Shown here one piece after another: positions 7,910 through 16,420 of a stretch of DNA of 21,068 nucleotides (position 1 is the first letter of the stretch; every line of letters starts with the position of its first letter). Under the pieces are notes generated by a model that was not told the origin of the DNA, searched no databases, and was given only the letters and a program-made list of their open reading frames with translations. The DNA lies in contig CAZYWO010000028.1 of NCBI GenBank assembly GCA_964651095.1, positions 1 through 21,068 of the forward strand, given 5' to 3'. The translations under genes were made by a program, and so were the position numbers. The stretch comes from SUG1106 sp964651095. GTDB taxonomy: Bacteria > Bacillota > Clostridia > Peptostreptococcales > Anaerovoracaceae.

Positions 7910-8552
7910 TTTCTTTAATATACCTTTCTACAGCATCAGGTATCAATTGGTTTACAGGTTTACGTTCCTTAAGAATCTTTCTAAGTTTTGTGGAGGATAT
8001 GTCAGGCATCTCAGATCTTAGTTTTATGGTGTCTGCGCCATATCTTTGTCCGTATAATTTTATAGTTCCTGCCAGTTCTTCTTCCTTATAGCCCGGTCTT
8101 GAGCTTACTATAAAAGAAAAATTTCTGAGAATTTTTTTGCCTTTATACCATTTTTCAAGCTGTAAGTAGGAATCAGTTCCCATAACGAAGAAAATTTCTT
8201 CTTTTGGATAAAAGTTTTTTAGATACATAAGAGTATCGTATGTATATGATATATCGGTGTTATTAATTTCATAATCTGAAACCTCAACCTTATCATTACC
8301 CTCAAAGGCAAGTCTTGTCATGGCAAGTCTGTGATAATCTTGGGTCACTTGTTTGTTCAGTTTAAAAGGCTGGATTCTTGCAGGCATTACAACAAGCCGG
8401 CTAAGTTGCGCTTCTTTAATTGCCGCTTCCCCTAATGCTTTATGTCCATTATGTATGGGGTCAAAGGTTCCTCCCAGCACGCCTATTCGGCTTGATTCGG
8501 AAACCGAAGAAATGAGGAGAGACTCTGTTTCTTTAATATTTTGTTTCGCCAT
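7893..8552 (-). CDS. nadD: Nicotinate-nucleotide adenylyltransferase
   Basis: NadD joins nicotinate mononucleotide and ATP to form deamido-NAD, a late step of NAD synthesis. The nucleotidyltransferase signature GGTFDPIHNGH is at residues 27-37 and the ISSTKLR block at 185-191; the central segment has FFVMGTDSYLQLEKW. I place the start at the ATG at 8552 (219 residues) because AGGAGG lies seven bases before it. An ATG at 8558 would sit directly on that site, and a TTG at 8573 would put it inside the coding region. Even so, about 20 residues precede the conserved RIGVLGGTFDP, more than usual, and that leader looks unconserved. The gene follows aspS by 50 bases. Confidence 0.95.
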   Translation of the reverse strand: MAKQNIKETESLLISSVSESSRIGVLGGTFDPIHNGHKALGEAAIKEAQLSRLVVMPARIQPFKLNKQVTQDYHRLAMTRLAFEGNDKVEVSDYEINNTDISYTYDTLMYLKNFYPKEEIFFVMGTDSYLQLEKWYKGKKILRNFSFIVSSRPGYKEEELAGTIKLYGQRYGADTIKLRSEMPDISSTKLRKILKERKPVNQLIPDAVERYIKENGLYY

Positions 8553-8591
8553 CTTCATCCCTCCTCTTTTCAATTCTCTCTTTTTAATCTT

Positions 8592-8619
8592 AATATATAT
8601 TTCTAATTCTCAACTTCAA
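8592..8619 (-). promoter_or_regulatory. Weak candidate promoter before nadD
   Basis: Minus strand: TTGAAG (8614-8619, inside the end of aspS), a 16-base spacer, then TATATT (8592-8597). This could give nadD-yqeK-rsfS-leuS expression independent of the long upstream train. The -35 is poor and the spacer one base short of ideal, so it is tentative. Confidence 0.25.
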
Positions 8620-10369
8620 GGCCCAACTCTTTAAGTTGTGAATCGTCAACAGGAGCAGGAGCTTCACTTACAAGACACTGAGCGTTCTGATTCTTAGGGA
8701 ATGCAATTACTTCTCTTATGGATTGTTCTCCTAAAAGAAGCATTACCAGCCTGTCCAGACCATATGCAAGTCCGCCGTGAGGAGGCGCACCGTATTTAAA
8801 TGCTTCAATTAGGAAGCCAAATTTTTCATCACATTCTTCCTTACTTAATCCAAGAATTTCAAACATTTTCGACTGTAACTCTTTATCGTGAATTCTGATA
8901 GAGCCCCCGCCAAGTTCAACTCCGTTTAAAACGATATCGTACGCATTTGCTTTTACTGAAACCGGATCCGTGTCCAGAAGGTGTATCTGATCAAGTTTAG
9001 GGCAAGTAAATGGATGATGCATTGCCTTAAGTTCACCTGTTTCGTCATCTTCCTCGAACATAGGGAAATCGATTACCCAAAGGAGGTTATATTGATTATC
9101 ATCTAAAAGTCCCAACCTTCCTGCAATTTCTCTTCTGAGAAAACCAAGGCTTGCAAACACTACTTTAGGCTTATCTGAACATATAAAGATTAAATCTCCA
9201 ACTTTAGCGTCGAATACTTTGGCTATTTCGGCAAGCTGCTCCTGGCTGAAGAATTTATTTACTGAAGAAGCATATTCTCCTTCATTAACTCTGATCCACA
9301 CCAGACCTTTTGCACCGTATGATTTAGTTAAATCGGTTAATTTGTCAATGTCTTTTCTGCTGAACTTTTCGCTGCCGCCGTCTATACATATACCTCTTAC
9401 ATCTCCGCCGCCTGCAAGAGCGTCGGTGAATACTTTAAATTCGCATCCGGAAACTACTTCGTTAAGCTTTTTTAATTCAAAGCCAAATCTGGTATCAGGC
9501 TTATCAGACCCGTATCTTTCCATCGCCTCATCCCATGTCATTCTCGGAAGCGGCAGTTTGATTTCAACATCCATCAGTTCTGAAAATATTTTCTTTAAAA
9601 AGCCTTCCTGAATTTCAATTACATCATCCATGTCTACAAAGGACATTTCCAAGTCTATTTGGGTGAATTCAGGCTGTCTGTCGGCACGCAGGTCTTCATC
9701 CCTAAAGCACTTTACGATCTGCATATATCTGTCGGTTCCCGACACCATGAGAAGTTGTTTAAAAAGCTGTGGTGACTGAGGAAGTGCATAGAATGAACCC
9801 GGATAAACTCTGCTCGGTACAATATAGTCTCTGGCGCCTTCAGGCGTTGACTTGATAAGCATAGGAGTTTCCACTTCTGTGAAACCTAAGCTGTCAAAAT
9901 AGTCTCTTGCCAGTTTTGTCACCTGATGGCGGAAAGTCAGATTCTTTTGCATTTTAGTCTTCCTAAGGTCAAGGTAGCGGTACTTGAGCCTAAGATTATC
10001 ATCTACATTATCGTCATCTTTTACATATATAGGAGGCGTATCCGCTTCTGAATATATTACTAAATCAGTTGCAAAGACTTCGATTTCACCTGTGGAAATA
10101 TTCACATTCTTAGCGCTTCTTTCTTTAACTGTACCTTTTACTCCCACAACATATTCACTTCTAAGCGAATCCGCTCTATCGAAAAGTTCTTGAGGTATTT
10201 TGTCGTCGAAAGTAACTTGTACTATTCCCGTTTTGTCCCTTAAATCTACGAAAATAAGTCCTCCGAGATTTCTTCTTTTGGCAACCCAACCGTTTAAAAC
10301 TACTTCCTGTCCAACGTTTTCAATATTTAAAGTTCCACACATGTGTGTTCTTTTGAATAATGTACTCAA
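8603..10369 (-). CDS. aspS: Aspartyl-tRNA synthetase, bacterial type
   Basis: A class II synthetase that charges tRNA-Asp. About 588 residues is the long bacterial form with the GAD insertion. Visible parts are the N-terminal OB-fold anticodon domain (GWVAKRRNLGGLIFVDLRD), the YRYLDLRK linker, motif 2 with CFRDEDLRADRQPEFTQID, the insertion in the middle, and the C-terminal motif 3 GLAYGLDRLVMLL. I choose TTG at 10369 as start: AAGGAG lies nine bases upstream, whereas a TTG at 10375 would be only three bases away. The ATG at 10342 would remove the conserved RTHMCG beginning. Whether it also charges tRNA-Asn is not decidable from this window. It follows hisS by about 40 bases, a very common Firmicutes pair. 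Confidence 0.97.
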   Translation of the reverse strand: MSTLFKRTHMCGTLNIENVGQEVVLNGWVAKRRNLGGLIFVDLRDKTGIVQVTFDDKIPQELFDRADSLRSEYVVGVKGTVKERSAKNVNISTGEIEVFATDLVIYSEADTPPIYVKDDDNVDDNLRLKYRYLDLRKTKMQKNLTFRHQVTKLARDYFDSLGFTEVETPMLIKSTPEGARDYIVPSRVYPGSFYALPQSPQLFKQLLMVSGTDRYMQIVKCFRDEDLRADRQPEFTQIDLEMSFVDMDDVIEIQEGFLKKIFSELMDVEIKLPLPRMTWDEAMERYGSDKPDTRFGFELKKLNEVVSGCEFKVFTDALAGGGDVRGICIDGGSEKFSRKDIDKLTDLTKSYGAKGLVWIRVNEGEYASSVNKFFSQEQLAEIAKVFDAKVGDLIFICSDKPKVVFASLGFLRREIAGRLGLLDDNQYNLLWVIDFPMFEEDDETGELKAMHHPFTCPKLDQIHLLDTDPVSVKANAYDIVLNGVELGGGSIRIHDKELQSKMFEILGLSKEECDEKFGFLIEAFKYGAPPHGGLAYGLDRLVMLLLGEQSIREVIAFPKNQNAQCLVSEAPAPVDDSQLKELGLEVEN

Positions 10370-10409
10370 TTTCAATTTCTCCTTGTATGCTTATATAAAT
10401 AAGTTTAAA

Positions 10410-11663
10410 TTATTTAGTTAATTCTTCATATAAATCTTCAATTTTAACTTGGTATTGCTGGGACTTTCTCATATCTTTAAGAGAAACTGCGCCGGCAGCA
10501 ATCTCGTTATCGCCTATAACTACTGTGTATTTCGCGTTAAGTCTGTCTGCATATTTAAACTGACCTTTGATATTTCTTGACAAAGTATCCATCTGCACGT
10601 TGAGACCTTTCTGTCTGAACTGTCTGCAAAGTTTCTGACCGTAAGCTTTGGCAGCGTCGCCCATAACCGCGATGAAAACATCCACGCCTTCTTCTTCAGG
10701 GAACTCGGCTCCGTTAGCTTCCATGAGCATAATAAGTCTTTCTATTCCAAGACCAAAACCTACGCCTGGAATAGGAGGTCCTCCTACTTCTTCTACAAGC
10801 TGGTCATATCTGCCTCCACCGCAGATAGTTCCCTGAGCGCCTAAACTTGTAGTAACGAACTCGAAAGCGGTCTTGGTATAGTAATCAAGACCTCTTACTA
10901 TAGTCGGATCGACTTCAAAAGGAATTTCCATAGCCTTAAGATTTGACTGTAAGTCTTCAAAAGCAGCCTTACAATCGTCGCACAGATAGTCAACCATCAT
11001 TGGAGCGCCCTGCACCAACTGATGACATATAGGCGATTTACAGTCTATAATTCTCAAAGGATTTCTTTCAAATCTATCTTTGCAGGTATCGCAGAGTTCA
11101 TCATATTTAGGTGTCAGAAAAGCTCTCAAGGCTTCTCTGTGCTTCTTTCTACATTCAGGACAACCCACGCTGTTTATTCTCAGCGTAATATCTTTAATTC
11201 CCATGCCTGTAAGGAAATCATAACCTAAACATATAATTTCTGCATCAGCCATCATATTAGGTGTTCCGAAGGTTTCTATACCAAACTGGTGGAACTGTCT
11301 TAATCTTCCCGATTGAGGCTTTTCATATCTGAAACAAGGTATATCGTAATAATATTTAATCGGCTGAACTTCAGCGTATTGCTTGTGTTCGATGAAAGCT
11401 CTTGCTGCCGGAGAAGTACCTTCCGGTTTAAGAGTAATACTTCTGTTGCCGTGGTCTTTAAACGTATACATTTCCTTTTGAACAACGTCAGTAGTGTCGC
11501 CTATTCCCCTCTGAAATAATTCTGTATGTTCAAATATAGGAGTTCTAATTTCTCTAAAACCGTATCTCTGACATATTTCAGCGAACTTTTTTTCAACATA
11601 GTGCCACTTGTATGCCTGTTCAGGCATCATGTCCTTAGTTCCTTTAGGTGCATTGGTTAACAT
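10410..11663 (-). CDS. hisS: Histidyl-tRNA synthetase
   Basis: A class II synthetase that charges tRNA-His. Its 417 residues are normal. The N-terminal APKGTKDMMP opens the fold, with motif 1 around FREIRTPIFEHTELF. Motif 2 is CFRYEKPQSGRLRQFHQFG, the histidine-specific signatures are GLDYYTKTAFEF and CGGGRYDQL, and motif 3 is GVGFGLGIERLIMLM. The C-terminal anticodon-binding domain ends YQVKIEDLYEELTK. A small cysteine-containing insertion (CPECRKKH, CDTCKDRF) is present, as in many clostridial enzymes. The ATG at 11663 starts two bases after the hemZ stop, with GGAGGT nine bases upstream inside hemZ. That spacing leaves no room for a T-box leader. Confidence 0.98.
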   Translation of the reverse strand: MLTNAPKGTKDMMPEQAYKWHYVEKKFAEICQRYGFREIRTPIFEHTELFQRGIGDTTDVVQKEMYTFKDHGNRSITLKPEGTSPAARAFIEHKQYAEVQPIKYYYDIPCFRYEKPQSGRLRQFHQFGIETFGTPNMMADAEIICLGYDFLTGMGIKDITLRINSVGCPECRKKHREALRAFLTPKYDELCDTCKDRFERNPLRIIDCKSPICHQLVQGAPMMVDYLCDDCKAAFEDLQSNLKAMEIPFEVDPTIVRGLDYYTKTAFEFVTTSLGAQGTICGGGRYDQLVEEVGGPPIPGVGFGLGIERLIMLMEANGAEFPEEEGVDVFIAVMGDAAKAYGQKLCRQFRQKGLNVQMDTLSRNIKGQFKYADRLNAKYTVVIGDNEIAAGAVSLKDMRKSQQYQVKIEDLYEELTK

Positions 11664-11665
11664 GC

Positions 11666-13060
11666 TTATTTTACCTCCATAAAAATATTTTTTTCTTTTC
11701 TATCCAGCATTTCCTCTAATCTGGAAATATAGATTTCATAATTGGATACATTTGGAACGCGTTCCAAACGATTTTCATCGGGGTAGTACATCTTGCTGAT
11801 GCCACCTGCCCCAAGGGCGATTACGGTCTGTTTTTCTTCCATAATCCTTATATTATATATGCACGGCGTGCCCGTTTTACAGTAGCCGATATTTTCAAAA
11901 GAACCAGCCATGTGTTTTTGTCTGTAGAGATAATAAGGTTTAAAACCGGCTCTTCTTAAAACTTCCCTGCTGATTTCCAGCATTTCTTTAACGCGCTGAG
12001 CCTGTTTATAATGAAAATCTTTATCAATCTCTACTAGTCTGGATGCACGTTTTACAGCTAAAGTATGAACAGTTATATTTTCAGGATCCAGCTTTAAAAT
12101 TTTCTTGAGGGTATTGTAAAAATCCTCCGGTTCTTCTTCGGGAAGTCCGGCAATTACATCTGCATTAACTATTGAAATTCCCACATTGTCGGCTTTTTGA
12201 AAAGCTTTTACTATGTCAGACGCTTGATGGGAGCGACCTATAAGTTTTAAAGTTTTTTCTTTCATGGATTGAGGATTTATGCTGATGCGTTCAATACCGT
12301 GTTTCTTTATTATTTCCAGTTTTTCACAAGTAATTGTGTCGGGTCTGCCTGCTTCCACCGTAAATTCTTTTAGCATACTTAAATCCATATTGGCTTTTAC
12401 TGCTGTAAATAAGTCGTCAAGCTGATCGGCAGTTAAAGTTGTTGGAGTACCGCCGCCTATATATATACTTTCAGGGAAAAGTCCTGTATCAGCCATCCTT
12501 TTTCCAACATAGCTTATCTCACCTTTAAGAGCCTCCAAATACCTTGCAATTTCACTATCCGGTACTTGATTTGAAGTAAAAGAACAATATAGGCACCTTG
12601 TAGGACAAAATGGTATCCCGATATAAATTCCGACAGATTTTGGATCAGGTTTACCGCAGATTTCCTGTTGGTATTTATAAATGCTGATAAGCAGCTCTAT
12701 CTTTTCTTCACTTAAAAGATACGTCTCGGAAAGTTCTTTTCTTACTTGTTGTTCACTGCCCAGTCTGTCGAAAATCTCGCCAGTCAGCTTAACAGGACGT
12801 ACTCCTGTAAGTATGCCCCAAGGCGGTCTTTCTCCGGTTTCATTGCTGAGAAATTGATAAATTTCGCGCTTTACAGCATTTTTATCACATAAACCTTGCT
12901 CGTTGAATTTTATGACTGCATTTTGACTTTTTTCTTTGTCCGAAAGATTAGCAAAGCTTTCTTCATCCCATGCCGTAAAATCCTCCGGTGAAAGAAATAC
13001 CTTAATCAACTCATTATAATCGTATTTATCTGTAACGTTCTTGATTATAAAACTATACAA
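11666..13060 (-). CDS. hemZ: HemZ-type coproporphyrinogen III dehydrogenase, radical SAM
   Basis: A HemN-like radical SAM protein of the HemZ subgroup. HemN enzymes oxidatively decarboxylate coproporphyrinogen III without oxygen; HemZ members are assigned the same role but are less well characterised. The iron-sulfur motif is CPTRCLYC, within GIPFCPTRCLYCSF, followed by YIGGGTPTTL and the ADVIAGLPEE block. The HemZ-specific C-terminal part has YYLYRQKHMAGSFENIGY. I favour TTG at 13060 (464 residues) because AGAGGGG lies seven bases upstream. An ATG at 13081 adds seven residues but has AGGAG touching it. The start overlaps the end of the MBL gene by eight bases. No other haem genes are visible, so whether this cell makes haem is open. 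Confidence 0.9.
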   Translation of the reverse strand: MYSFIIKNVTDKYDYNELIKVFLSPEDFTAWDEESFANLSDKEKSQNAVIKFNEQGLCDKNAVKREIYQFLSNETGERPPWGILTGVRPVKLTGEIFDRLGSEQQVRKELSETYLLSEEKIELLISIYKYQQEICGKPDPKSVGIYIGIPFCPTRCLYCSFTSNQVPDSEIARYLEALKGEISYVGKRMADTGLFPESIYIGGGTPTTLTADQLDDLFTAVKANMDLSMLKEFTVEAGRPDTITCEKLEIIKKHGIERISINPQSMKEKTLKLIGRSHQASDIVKAFQKADNVGISIVNADVIAGLPEEEPEDFYNTLKKILKLDPENITVHTLAVKRASRLVEIDKDFHYKQAQRVKEMLEISREVLRRAGFKPYYLYRQKHMAGSFENIGYCKTGTPCIYNIRIMEEKQTVIALGAGGISKMYYPDENRLERVPNVSNYEIYISRLEEMLDRKEKNIFMEVK

Positions 13061-13673
13061 AAGGATTTCCCCTCTTTTCATCTCCTATAGTGGTAGAACC
13101 CATGTGTCCAGGTAAGACTATAGTGTCATCAGGCAAAAGGAAAAGTTTATCCTTAATAGAGTTAATTATTTGTCTGTAATCTCCTCCATAAAAATCAGTT
13201 CTTCCGATCGAACGGCAGAAAAGCGTATCGCCGCTGAAAAGATATCCGTTAGTATAAATGCTCATGCCGCCTTTACTATGTCCAGGTGTATGAATGAATG
13301 TGAGTTCCATGTTGCCCACTTTTAAAGTGTCCTTGTCTTTTACATATATGTCTGCCGACATGCTTATCTCTCTCCTACAGCAGTCTTTAGAAACATTGTA
13401 TTCAGGATTGGCAAGCATTTCTGCCTCTGCTTCGTGGGCGATAACTTTTGCATTAGGAAAGTCTCTCAAATGTTCGGAAACTCCTCCGATATGATCTCCG
13501 TGTCCATGGGTTAAAATAATATATTTTATGTCAACACCTTCTTCTATGGCTTCTTTAGTAAGCTGCGGACTATATGCGCCAGGGTCTACGATGAATCCTT
13601 CTTTAGTTTCCTCATCGTAAACAAGATAAGTGTTAACTGTAATAATTCCTGTTAAAAATTTTGTAATCTTCAT
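13053..13673 (-). CDS. MBL-fold metallohydrolase, glyoxalase II-like
   Basis: A small cytosolic metallo-beta-lactamase-fold hydrolase of 206 residues. The metal-binding set is complete: HGHGDH at residues 56-61, His132 in HTPGHS, Asp149 in SGDTLF and His190 in LPGHMG. The sequence resembles the YqgX/GloB-like group, but it is shorter than true hydroxyacylglutathione hydrolases and lacks their C-terminal substrate domain. The physiological thioester or other substrate is therefore unknown. Genes of this type commonly lie between dtd and hisS in Clostridia. The ATG at 13673 has GGAGG five bases upstream, and the gene starts 14 bases after dtd ends. Confidence 0.9.
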   Translation of the reverse strand: MKITKFLTGIITVNTYLVYDEETKEGFIVDPGAYSPQLTKEAIEEGVDIKYIILTHGHGDHIGGVSEHLRDFPNAKVIAHEAEAEMLANPEYNVSKDCCRREISMSADIYVKDKDTLKVGNMELTFIHTPGHSKGGMSIYTNGYLFSGDTLFCRSIGRTDFYGGDYRQIINSIKDKLFLLPDDTIVLPGHMGSTTIGDEKRGNPFV

Positions 13674-13687
13674 ATTATCCTCCGGAT

Positions 13688-14137
13688 TTAGAATAATTTC
13701 TTGCTGTCAAGTAAAATGGTTACAGGACCGTCGTTATTAATTCTCACAAGCATTTCCGCTTGAAAAATTCCTTCGCCGACTTTGATGCCCCTTTCTCTTA
13801 CTTTTTCAGTAAAATAATCGTAAAGTTTCTTCGCTTCTTCAGGTCTTGCCGCTTTAATAAAGCTAGGTCTTTTTCCTTTTCTTGCATCACCTAAAAGAGT
13901 AAATTGTGACACTGATAAAAGTTCTCCTCCGATATCAATGATAGAAAGGTTCATCTTACCTTGGCTGTCTTCAAACACGCGCAGACCTGTAATTTTATCC
14001 ACCATGTAATCTGCATCTTTATAGGTATCACCGTCTTCAACTCCAAGGAGAACTACAAATCCCTTTCCTATAGAACCGGTTATTTTATTTTCTACTGTTA
14101 CGTCAGCCTCAGCAACCCTTTGAACTACTGCTCTCAT
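13688..14137 (-). CDS. dtd: D-aminoacyl-tRNA deacylase
   Basis: Dtd hydrolyses D-amino acids and glycine from wrongly charged tRNAs, a proofreading step after the synthetases. The 149-residue length is canonical. The start MRAVVQRV is conserved; the active-site motifs SVSQFT (residues 75-80) and NNDGPVT (134-140, with the Gly-Pro pair at 137-138) are intact. The only good ribosome binding site, AGGAG, ends about 16 bases before the ATG at 14137. That is an unusually long spacing, and there is no alternative ATG, GTG or TTG upstream in frame. The gene follows rel as in Bacillus subtilis (relA-yrvI). Confidence 0.97.
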   Translation of the reverse strand: MRAVVQRVAEADVTVENKITGSIGKGFVVLLGVEDGDTYKDADYMVDKITGLRVFEDSQGKMNLSIIDIGGELLSVSQFTLLGDARKGKRPSFIKAARPEEAKKLYDYFTEKVRERGIKVGEGIFQAEMLVRINNDGPVTILLDSKKLF

Positions 14138-14206
14138 AATATATAGGTTTTATCTCCTCACTATCATTTATCCGTATATGCTTGATGTTGTTTTTATTCC
14201 ATTATT

Positions 14207-16408
14207 CTATGATTTTGCTCTGAATACTTGCTCTACGCCTTCTATATTGCGCAGATTTCTCAAAACTTTTTGCATTTCCTGGGTACTGGAAATCGAAAGA
14301 GAAATAGTCATATTCATATTGCCTTCTTTTCCTGCCTTGGCATTTACACCTGAAAGGTGAATATCCATATCTTCGCAAAGTCTGGAAATGTCAGACAGCA
14401 ATCCCTTCCTATCATGACCGATTATATTTATATCTGCATTATATGATTTACCAGCCTTGAGATCTTCCCATTCAACCTCGATAAAGCGGGCTTTCTCGCT
14501 ATCGGGCAAAGATGTAATATTGGAACAGTCGCATCTATGCACAGTTATCCCTCTGCCCTTGGTAATGAATCCCACTATTTCATCTCCGGGAACCGGATTG
14601 CAGCACTTAGACAGCTTAATCATCAGATTATCAGCGCCCTTGACTATGATACCCGGATTATCGGCGTTCCGCTTTTGCTGCTTTGCTTTGCGAGTTTCTG
14701 CGGCCTTAATTTCATCAATAATTTCTTCATTGCTTTTTAGTTTGGTTTTAGTATCTTCTGCATAATAACTGAACAACAGATTACAGAATTTGCTCATCAG
14801 CGTTCCTCCGCTGGAAAGCTGACTGAACGCTTCATCTGAATTAGCAAAATTCATAGCCTTAAACGCTCTGTTTAGATAGATGGATTTAGCACATAAAGCC
14901 GGATCATATCCTTTTTTTCTGATAGTTTTATCTAATAAGTCTTTGCCCTTATCTATGTTATCCGACTTATTTTCCTTCTTTAACCAGCCTCTTATTTTAT
15001 TTCTGGCGTTGGAGCTTTTAGCAATTTTAAGCCAGTCTACGCTAGGACCTGCGGAATTTGCAGATGTTACGATTTCAACAATATCACCGTGCTGGAGAGT
15101 ATAATCTATCGTAACCATCTTGCCGTTTACCTTGGCGCCTACACATTTGCATCCGATTGCGGAATGAATTTTGAAAGCGAAGTCTAAAGGCGTGGAACCT
15201 GCCGGAAGTTCTATTACATCTCCACGAGGTGTAAATACAAATACCTGGCTGGCAAATAAATCGACTTTCATTGTTTCAAGAAAATCTTTTGGATCGTTTA
15301 TATCCTGCTGCCATTCAAGAGACTGCCTGAGCCATGCAAGTTTCATATCATCATTGGAAGATTGTCCGGATGTGTCTCCTTCTTTATATTTCCAATGGGC
15401 CGCAATACCATATTCGGCGACCTTATGCATTTCATAAGTTCTTATCTGAATTTCAAAAGGTTCGCCGTTGTCGCCTATAACTGTAGTGTGCAGTGACTGA
15501 TACATATTAGGTTTAGGCATTGCGATATAATCTTTAAATCTTCCAGGAATAGGTTTCCACATTGTGTGAACTATACCTAAAACTGCATAACAGTCTTTCA
15601 CATTATCCACGATCACTCTTACAGCAATTAAATCGAAAATTTCATCAATCTGTTTATTTTGCAGTTTCATCTTTCTGTATATACTGTAATAATGTTTAGC
15701 CCTTCCATAAATATCATAATGAAGATCCATATCGTCAAGAGTGTCCTTGATTTCGGCTATAACGCTGTTTATGGTTTCTTCGCGTTCTTCCTTACGTTTA
15801 TTTACTTTAAGTTTTAGTTCTTGAAATTCCTCAGGATGAAGATATTTAAGAGCTAAATCTTCCAGTTCAAATTTAAGTTTGAATATACCCAGTCTGCTTG
15901 CCAAAGGTGCGTAAATATCGAGAGTTTCATTGCACTTTTCTATGATCTTTTCCGGTTTCATAAAGCCCATAGTTCTCATATTGTGTAGCCTGTCCGCCAG
16001 CTTTATTATGAGAACTCTAATGTCCTTAGACATAGCAAGGAACATCTTGCGGAAGTTTTCTGCCTGAATCTCTTCCTTGGATTCAAACTTGATGGAACCC
16101 AGCTTTGTTACACCGTCAACCAGTAAAGCAATTTCCTCATTAAAATCTTCCACAAGCTGTTCTCTGGTATATTCTGTATCTTCTACTACGTCATGCAAAA
16201 GCCCACCTACGATAGTTTCATCGTCCATACCCATTTCGGCTAAGATAATCGCTACGTTTATCGGGTGAATAAAATACGGTTCACCACTTTTTCGCAATTG
16301 TCCTTCATGCAGCCTTTGTCCGGTTTCAAACGCCTTTCCTATCAGCTCGGTGTCATATTTAGAATTAATACTTAATATTTTTTCTAAAAATTCGGCTTTC
16401 GTTAACAT
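14207..16408 (-). CDS. rel: Bifunctional (p)ppGpp synthetase/hydrolase Rel
   Basis: The long RelA/SpoT homologue, 733 residues, that makes (p)ppGpp on starved ribosomes and degrades it otherwise. The N-terminal HD hydrolase domain is intact: His48, the His72-Asp73 pair and Asp139 in LADRLHNMRT. The synthetase domain carries RFKDY at 290-294, the RxKD form typical of bifunctional enzymes, and PNMYQSLHT. The regulatory half has a TGS domain (VFVFTPRGDVIELPAGSTP), a helical part, a zinc-finger region (CCNPVPGDEI, HRCDC) and a C-terminal ACT domain. The ATG at 16408 is 12 bases after secDF, with AGGAG nine bases upstream. In Bacillus, recJ and apt lie between these two genes; here they are absent. 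Confidence 0.97.
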   Translation of the reverse strand: MLTKAEFLEKILSINSKYDTELIGKAFETGQRLHEGQLRKSGEPYFIHPINVAIILAEMGMDDETIVGGLLHDVVEDTEYTREQLVEDFNEEIALLVDGVTKLGSIKFESKEEIQAENFRKMFLAMSKDIRVLIIKLADRLHNMRTMGFMKPEKIIEKCNETLDIYAPLASRLGIFKLKFELEDLALKYLHPEEFQELKLKVNKRKEEREETINSVIAEIKDTLDDMDLHYDIYGRAKHYYSIYRKMKLQNKQIDEIFDLIAVRVIVDNVKDCYAVLGIVHTMWKPIPGRFKDYIAMPKPNMYQSLHTTVIGDNGEPFEIQIRTYEMHKVAEYGIAAHWKYKEGDTSGQSSNDDMKLAWLRQSLEWQQDINDPKDFLETMKVDLFASQVFVFTPRGDVIELPAGSTPLDFAFKIHSAIGCKCVGAKVNGKMVTIDYTLQHGDIVEIVTSANSAGPSVDWLKIAKSSNARNKIRGWLKKENKSDNIDKGKDLLDKTIRKKGYDPALCAKSIYLNRAFKAMNFANSDEAFSQLSSGGTLMSKFCNLLFSYYAEDTKTKLKSNEEIIDEIKAAETRKAKQQKRNADNPGIIVKGADNLMIKLSKCCNPVPGDEIVGFITKGRGITVHRCDCSNITSLPDSEKARFIEVEWEDLKAGKSYNADINIIGHDRKGLLSDISRLCEDMDIHLSGVNAKAGKEGNMNMTISLSISSTQEMQKVLRNLRNIEGVEQVFRAKS

Positions 16409-16420
16409 TAGCTTTAACTC

